From positions 186,001 through 250,000 of the forward strand of contig CBDEGT010000001.1 in the NCBI GenBank assembly GCA_965237965.1: a stretch of 64,000 nucleotides of DNA, in the 5' to 3' direction. How positions within the stretch are numbered: position 1 is the first letter of the stretch; every line of letters begins with the position of its first letter. A program made the translations under genes and the position numbers. Positions 59,968 to 64,000 of the stretch are shown piece by piece. Under the pieces are notes generated by a model. It was given only the letters and a program-made list of their open reading frames with translations, had not been told where the DNA came from and searched no databases. Source of the DNA: UBA2988 sp965237965 (GTDB lineage Bacteria > Gemmatimonadota > Gemmatimonadetes > Longimicrobiales > Gaopeijiaceae).

Positions 59968-60591
59968 GTGGGGTTGGTGGCAGCCTTGTTCGTAATGATC
60001 TGGGAGGCGGCCGTGCTTCCTCCGATCGTCGCGCACCCGTCAGCTAGGGTCTACCTGGTCACGGCGGTTGTCGTGTGGGTTCTCGCCGCGGCGCTGTACA
60101 CGCGCTCGAGGGGGGCGGGTGGGCGGGTCCTCCGCCTGGCCGGATCGACGCTGCTAGCCGTGTCGACGGGTGGCATGATCAGTGCCGGCGTGCTGGCTGT
60201 CACGACGCTGCCTTCGGTTGGGATCTGGTCATACCATGCGCGGTGGAAGGCGTACTACGCAGCGAGTCGGGTTGATCTCCGCGACCTCGCCGAGGCTCAG
60301 GAGGTGAGCATCGAGCAGCGCGGCGTGTACGGTAGTAGCGTCGAGGAGCTGGAGTTTTACTCATCGGACGGGGTCGATCTCGAGCTATTCGGAACGCCCG
60401 ACGGTTGGACCGCGAGGACCACCCACCCGGGGCTCGCCGGATTCGGCTATCCGAACGCGGCGTGCGTGGTGTTCGGCGGACAGATCGGCGTGAAGGTTGT
60501 TCACCGGCTTCCGGACGGCCGGGTCCCGTTACGGGAGGGGGAGCCCCTGTGCGACTTCGGAGAGTACGTGCCGGAGGCACGCGACCCGTGA
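59968..60591 (+). CDS. Membrane protein with pilin/pseudopilin-like C-terminal domain
   Basis: A 207-residue protein with three hydrophobic segments (GLVAALFVMIWEAAVLPPIV; VYLVTAVVVWVLAAALY; LLAVSTGGMISAGVLAVTTL) and then an extracytoplasmic domain, WKAYYAASRVDLRDLAEAQE ... GVYGSSVEELEFYSSDGVDL ... GWTARTTHPG, reminiscent of type IV pilin headgroups (YYA...GxYxxSxxEL). GTG start at 59968; the frame is open further back to the kinase scrap. Function unknown. Confidence 0.6.
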   Translation: MGLVAALFVMIWEAAVLPPIVAHPSARVYLVTAVVVWVLAAALYTRSRGAGGRVLRLAGSTLLAVSTGGMISAGVLAVTTLPSVGIWSYHARWKAYYAASRVDLRDLAEAQEVSIEQRGVYGSSVEELEFYSSDGVDLELFGTPDGWTARTTHPGLAGFGYPNAACVVFGGQIGVKVVHRLPDGRVPLREGEPLCDFGEYVPEARDP

Positions 60592-60607
60592 TACGGCGGA
60601 AGGGCTA

Positions 60608-60787
60608 GTGTGGCGCATTGTCACCCGCCTGAACGTTGCCCTCGAAGGCCGCTACCGCGTCGAGCGCCAGCGCCTCCGCACGCCGTTGGACGACAGGAAC
60701 CACATGGCAGACCCTGCAGTCTCGAGTCGTGCGCCGGTATGGTTCCTCGAGCCGTCGTTGGGGCGCTGGAACCGTGCCCGAAACTGA
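60608..60787 (+). pseudogene. Kinase 5' fragment with foreign continuation (copy 6)
   Basis: A GTG at 60608 encodes VTRLNVALEGRYRVERQ, then diverges into RLRTPLDDRNHMADPAVSSR and ends after 59 codons. It lies 30 bases before the cupin gene, which has its own AGGAGAG site. Here the leader is longer than the 21-codon copies and does not overlap the cargo start. Confidence 0.65.
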
Positions 60788-60817
60788 TGCCACCACCCGA
60801 GAAACAGGAGAGACCCC

Positions 60818-61220
60818 ATGAGCGAGCGCTTCATCACCGCGGCCGAGGTTACACGCGAGAGGTTCCGCGGTATGGGGACGCTGGGAATGATCAGTCAGGC
60901 CACGGGCAGCGATGCGGTCCTCTTCGGGGACCTGGTGTTCGAGCCCGGCGACGGGTTCAACTTCCATTACCATCCGAATCAGGACGAGGCACTCTACTTG
61001 ATCGATGGCTCCCTCGAGGCCTGGATCGGTGAAGAGAAGCGAACGCTGTTGGCTGGAGACACCATGTGGCTTCCGAAGGGAACCGTTCACGTCGTGTTTC
61101 AACCGCGATCAGACTGCGGCGAAGATGTTCGTGATTCTCACGCCGGTCATTGCGGACGCAGAACTCGGTTTTGAACTGGTCGATGTGAGCGAAGAGGCGC
61201 CCTGGAAGGACCTCGCCTGA
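60818..61220 (+). pseudogene. Cupin-fold protein, frameshifted near residue 98
   Basis: The ATG at 60818 starts a small cupin: GDLVFEPGDGFNFHYHPNQD has the metal-binding HxH, EALYLIDGSLEAWIGEE and LLAGDTMWLPKGTVHVVF complete the two cupin motifs. After VVF the frame turns to PRSDCGEDVRD; the neighbouring frame reads NRDQTAAKMFVILTPVIADA then ELGFELVDVSEEAPWKDLA. One extra C near 61106-61108 (GTGTTTCAACCGC) explains it. With correction the protein is about 133 residues. Confidence 0.8.
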
Positions 61221-61284
61221 GGAACCGCTCTTCCGCTCGGCGTTCGTCGCCCTTCCGTGAGGTCCGGTCGTGGAACTACTCACG

Positions 61285-61413
61285 TCTCGTGGGCTGCGAC
61301 GTCCGAGGCGATGTCGTCCTCGTTCAGAACTTCTTCGAGGAGCTGAAGCGGCTGGTGCCGAATTAGGCTTTGCGGAGTCCCCCCTTTGCGGGAATCATGC
61401 TCCAGCGGGTAGC
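61285..61413 (+). pseudogene. Kinase/propeller gene 3' end with downstream tail (repeat copy A)
   Basis: Encodes DVVLVQNFFEELKRLVPN and TAG (61364-61366), the characteristic C-terminus of kinase-linked PD40/TolB-like propeller proteins in this phylum. The following ~47 bases (GCGGAGTCCCCCC ... GGGAATCATGCTCC ... TAGCTAG) recur almost unchanged at 62056-62106. They can fold as CGGAG/CTCCG with an inner TCCC/GGGA, probably the original gene's termination structure. Confidence 0.75.
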
Positions 61414-61433
61414 TAGACATACCCATCTTCGTC

Positions 61434-61907
61434 GTGATGCCCCCTCGCCCCCGCCCCGACCCTCCGATCGTGAAGGCCGCTGCTTTGGTCCTCGTCGGCG
61501 TGGCCGTTGCCGTCGGAGTCTGGGTCGGCTCGTTTGGCGCGCAGGCGCGAGCCAGCGGGCCCGACACCGAGAGCCCCTCCGAGCCGGTGTTTCTCCCCGC
61601 TGCCGATACCATCGTGCCGACGCCGGGCGCGGCGTACGGCGCCACGGTCTTCGAGCAGCGCTGCGCCGGCTGCCACACGATCGGCGGTGGCGACCGCGAA
61701 GGCCCCGACCTAGCTCAGGCGGCCCTCCGGCGGAATCCGGTCTGGGTTCAGGCCATGATCGCGGCTCCGGATTCGATGTTCCGCACGGACAGCTTGGCCC
61801 AGTGGGTGCTGCGTGTGCACGACATCGCGACCGAGGACGCTACTGAGGAGAACCCGGACCTCCGGGCGGTGGCGGCATTCTTCGCCCGGTTCGCTCCCGC
61901 GCCCTAG
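61434..61907 (+). CDS. Membrane-anchored c-type cytochrome
   Basis: A 157-residue protein. One N-terminal TM (AAALVLVGVAVAVGVWVGSF), a Pro/Glu-rich linker, and a class I cytochrome c domain with heme motif CAGCH (in GATVFEQRCAGCHTIGGGD). A Met in the second half (VQAMIAAPDSMFRTDSLAQW) is the candidate sixth ligand. Probably a small electron carrier facing the periplasm. It sits exactly between the two copies of the kinase 3'-end repeat. Confidence 0.88.
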   Translation: MMPPRPRPDPPIVKAAALVLVGVAVAVGVWVGSFGAQARASGPDTESPSEPVFLPAADTIVPTPGAAYGATVFEQRCAGCHTIGGGDREGPDLAQAALRRNPVWVQAMIAAPDSMFRTDSLAQWVLRVHDIATEDATEENPDLRAVAAFFARFAPAP

Positions 61908-61935
61908 TGTGGCGACCGGAGCGCAACCTTCGAGC

Positions 61936-62107
61936 ATGATGACCGATGACGGCCAGCGTTTCCTCATGATCAAGCCACGATCTTTGGACGAGGGGCGAGA
62001 GGTAGTAGCTGTAATGGACTTCTTCGAGGAGCTGAAGCGGCTGGTGCCGGACTAGGCGCTGCGGAGTCCCCCCTTTTGCGGGAATCATGCTCCGGCGGAG
62101 TAGCTAG
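61936..62107 (+). pseudogene. Kinase/propeller gene 3' end with downstream tail (repeat copy B)
   Basis: Reads MTDDGQRFLMIKP, the last propeller blade, then SLDEGREVVAVMDFFEELKR and LVPD with TAG at 62053-62055. Thirty bases coding FFEELKRLVP (62020-62049) are identical to copy A (61330-61359), and the hairpin tail that follows is also nearly identical. The body of the kinase is absent. Confidence 0.78.
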
Positions 62108-62155
62108 GTAGAAAGGTAGTTGCGTGCTTCTAACCTGAATCTGAGAGAGGACACC

Positions 62156-62521
62156 ATGCACAAGAACGCCGAAATCGTTCGCCGCGGCTACCAGGCCTTC
62201 AACGCAGCCGACATGGAGACCCTGACCGAACTCTTCGACGAGAACTCCTCTTGGCACACGCCGGGGCGAGGCTCAATCGCTGGCGACCGCAATGGCCGTC
62301 AAGCAGTCTTTGCCCAATTCGGCCGCTATGGAGGGGAGACGGGAGGCACGTTCAAGGCCGAGTTGCGACACGTGCTTGCAGACGATGATGGCCGCGTGGT
62401 CGGCATTCATCACAGATCCCTTTCGGCCGCAGCCGTACCCTCACCTTCCTGTGACCTTCGCCCAGGAAGTCGCTCTGCTCGAGCACCTGTCGGATCGCCC
62501 CCACCAAGGCTTCGCCGATGA
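62156..62521 (+). pseudogene. SnoaL/NTF2-like protein, truncated at its C-terminus
   Basis: The ATG at 62156, with GAGAGGA upstream, starts MHKNAEIVRRGYQAFNAADM then ETLTELFDENSSWHTPGRGS, a SnoaL-like ketosteroid-isomerase fold. It matches the family to GRVVGIHH near 62413 and then becomes unrelated sequence that is antisense to the SGNH gene. About 40 C-terminal residues of the fold are missing. Confidence 0.75.
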
Positions 62522-62915
62522 CGAACTCCCTCTCCGGCTCCGGCCAGATGGGGAGGGTCGGCGACTCAATGCCCCCGGGGAGGAGGGCGACCTCCTGCAG
62601 GATCACGTAATTCCATTCGGTATCGCCTTCGATCAGCTTCCGAGCTTGGCCCTCCAGATGACCCTTTAGAGTTCCTGTACCCGCCATCGTCGGAACGATG
62701 ATGGGCCCGAGCGGATCCGCGGCCGCGATGCCCGCGACGATGTCGCCCAGGTTGTTGGAGAAAAGCTGGCTGTTTCCAGCGAACAGGACGTGGAGGACCT
62801 CACGCTCATACGAAGCTTGAGCCATCGCCGGTCGGGGGACCGCCATGCCCCCCAGAAGGAGGGCGCCTATCAGAGCTCTCCTGCCTCCAACTGTGCAACC
62901 GATGCGCTCCATCAT
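62352..62915 (-). pseudogene. Secreted SGNH-hydrolase-like protein, C-terminally truncated
   Basis: Starts at the ATG at 62915 with a signal peptide (ALIGALLLGGMAVPRPAMAQ). The SGNH block I reads HVLFAGNSQLFSNNLGDIVA (GNS in place of GDS), followed by DTEWNYVILQEVALLPGGIE, where block III/V would be expected to follow. The family part ends near 62420 and the last ~25 residues are antisense SnoaL sequence. The catalytic Asp-His block near the C-terminus is missing. Confidence 0.65.
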
Positions 62916-63095
62916 CAGACCACCTCTCGTGTGGAATTTTGAAGACCAGCAAACGCCGCCTACTCGCGACGAGGGTGCGTGTCCTCCCGCAACCCCGAGG
63001 ATCTCCAATCGTGCGGAAAGTACTCCGATTATGTCGCATGCGACAAGGACGGTCCCGGCGAACGTGGACGCTGTGCTCCTCGAAACCGCGGACAT

Positions 63096-63719
63096 TCAAC
63101 GGGCGGCGCCTCTCACCCGAACCGGTATGCGAACCCGAGTCCGCTCCCACTCCAAAACGATGTTTGCTGAATCGTTTGCCGCCTGCTCGGATCGGATGGT
63201 GAACTGCTCCACGTGCTCGTCAATAGACTCGCTCACTACGAGTCCGCGTCCAACCTCCTTTGCCCGCACGTCGGCGATGTACTCGTTCTTGAACTGGCCT
63301 TCGTCGCGTGTGCGCCCGCCCTGACTCGTGGACGCGTTGACGACCACTACCCACTCTCTCGTACTTGGCACGGTATAGATCGAGTACTTACCAGGATCGA
63401 CAGCAACTCCGGCTATCTCCGCAGCGAAGGGAAGGTGGATGGTCGTCGGTTCGTTGGCACCCGTTCGCCAGAGCATGTCGTACGGCACCAAGCCCCCGAA
63501 GATCGCCCGGCCCCGCGCGATTGGACGAGAGTAGCAGATCTTGGCCTCCGTGTGCCCAACGTGGACCGAGGCGGAGTCATAGGGACTCGGTCGTTGCGTC
63601 AGCTGCTCGCCGCTCGCCCGTGGTTCACACTTGAGCGGGACCTCCTGCGCTTGTGCACCGGCACTCGATAACGCGAGAGCTGACAGCGCCACGAGACGCA
63701 CTCCAATTCCTACGCTCAT
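63096..63719 (-). CDS. Secreted DUF2911 family protein
   Basis: 207 residues from the ATG at 63719, with a strong AAGGAGG at the right spacing. Signal peptide (VRLVALSALALSSAGAQAQE), then the DUF2911 pattern: SVHVGHTEAKICYSRPIARG, RAIFGGLVPYDMLWRTGANE, PTTIHLPFAAEIAGVAVDPG and KYSIYTVPSTREWVVVVN. These are beta-sandwich secreted proteins common in Bacteroidota and Gemmatimonadota; function unknown. Confidence 0.88.
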   Translation of the reverse strand: MSVGIGVRLVALSALALSSAGAQAQEVPLKCEPRASGEQLTQRPSPYDSASVHVGHTEAKICYSRPIARGRAIFGGLVPYDMLWRTGANEPTTIHLPFAAEIAGVAVDPGKYSIYTVPSTREWVVVVNASTSQGGRTRDEGQFKNEYIADVRAKEVGRGLVVSESIDEHVEQFTIRSEQAANDSANIVLEWERTRVRIPVRVRGAAR

Positions 63720-63933
63720 TCGGTACCTCCTTGATTCCACAGATACCTGTCACTCGAACGCGTGTCCGAAACTACCGCCTCCTATTGAGGCGATTCCAGA
63801 TGCGTGCCCTCCGAACCCCCCCAATAGCCCGGCAGGGAGATCCTGGGCGAAGGTGATGGATATGGGATCGCTGACGGTGCTCGACACCGGGGTCGCCCTG
63901 AGCAGTAGGTCATTCCTCCCGCAGGGTAGGGTC

Positions 63934-64000
63934 ATGACCGATCCCGTCACCCGCCTGAACGCCGCCCTCCAGGGCCGCTACCGCATCGAGCGCCAGCTCG
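63934..64000 (+). CDS. Ser/Thr protein kinase N-terminus (truncated by window end, copy 7)
   Basis: The ATG at 63934, preceded by GTAGGGTC, encodes MTDPVTRLNAALQGRYRIER then QL, where the window stops. It is the best-preserved copy of the kinase start and could be an intact kinase gene or another 5' remnant; the sequence beyond the window would decide. Confidence 0.6.
   Translation, partial: MTDPVTRLNAALQGRYRIERQL

Noticed and set aside
61364..62110. Integron-type attC sites around the cytochrome c cassette
   Set aside because: The repeated tails can fold into an imperfect hairpin, but no GTTRRRY/RYYYAAC core sites or integron integrase were seen; the repeat is better explained as the 3' end of a kinase gene.
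54366..64000. Functional Ser/Thr kinases at the repeated N-terminal matches
   Set aside because: None of the copies inside the window continues to the catalytic HRD/DFG motifs; only the copy at 63934 is undecided because the window ends.
1..64000. CRISPR array
   Set aside because: No regularly spaced 20-40 base direct repeats were seen; the repeats present are gene fragments, IS ends or short tandem duplications.

Overview
This window is GC-rich, densely packed bacterial DNA. Several features point to a Gemmatimonadota-type genome. Protein-kinase N-termini of the form TRLNAALEGRYRxERQLGEGGMATVY, with FFEELKRLVP kinase-propeller C-termini, are typical of that phylum's large kinase families. 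The conserved operons (mreBCD-mrdA-rodA, accD-folC-hisS-proS-lysA-guaA, and the DUF4159/DUF4175-like cluster) fit as well. The phylum assignment is an inference from family resemblance; no rRNA gene is present.

Region 1 (1-42.85 kb) is core chromosome, mostly on the plus strand. It holds the 3' end of pnp, an M16 peptidase, an internally deleted alanine dehydrogenase, dut, the rod-shape/elongasome operon, lipid, folate, tRNA-charging, lysine and GMP genes, a TreT-like glycosyltransferase and two secreted proteins. A minus-strand block (rlmI remnant, lipoprotein, OPT transporter) follows, then an M48 protease, clpB, a small lipoprotein, mce/trxA, rsmI, a DUF4159 / giant coiled-coil / TPR / amidotransferase-like operon, a JAMM-DinG fusion, an FAH-family enzyme and a TonB-like protein. 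Genes often overlap by 1-8 bases (ATGA, GTGA, TTGA), so translational coupling is probably common. Three core genes carry damage: ald and rlmI lack their centres and clpB has a one-base frameshift.

Region 2 (about 42.9-53.8 kb) is an accessory island. It begins with the C-terminal remnant of a tyrosine recombinase and ends at a tRNA-like 3' half that looks like an attachment site. Between lie IS481, IS3 and IS5 debris, a two-gene unit with a LexA-like winged helix, a truncated trypsin-like protease, and the most interesting intact locus: a B12-type radical SAM protein with a CCAEP tail, divergent from two TenA/thiaminase-II-like genes. A CPA1 Na+/H+ antiporter follows.

Region 3 (about 54-64 kb) is a kinase graveyard. 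Short copies of the 5' end of a Ser/Thr kinase gene recur at about 54.4, 55.0, 55.96, 57.7, 59.8, 60.6 and 63.9 kb, and two copies of a kinase 3' end lie at 61.3 and 62.0 kb. Between them sit unrelated small genes: NTF2-like, lipase-like, amidase, HPt, SPFH, pilin-like, cupin, cytochrome c, SnoaL-like, SGNH and DUF2911. Two kinase remnants are 21-codon leader ORFs that overlap the start codon of the next gene, and one is fused in frame to its cargo. This repeated arrangement is the strongest unexplained structure in the window.
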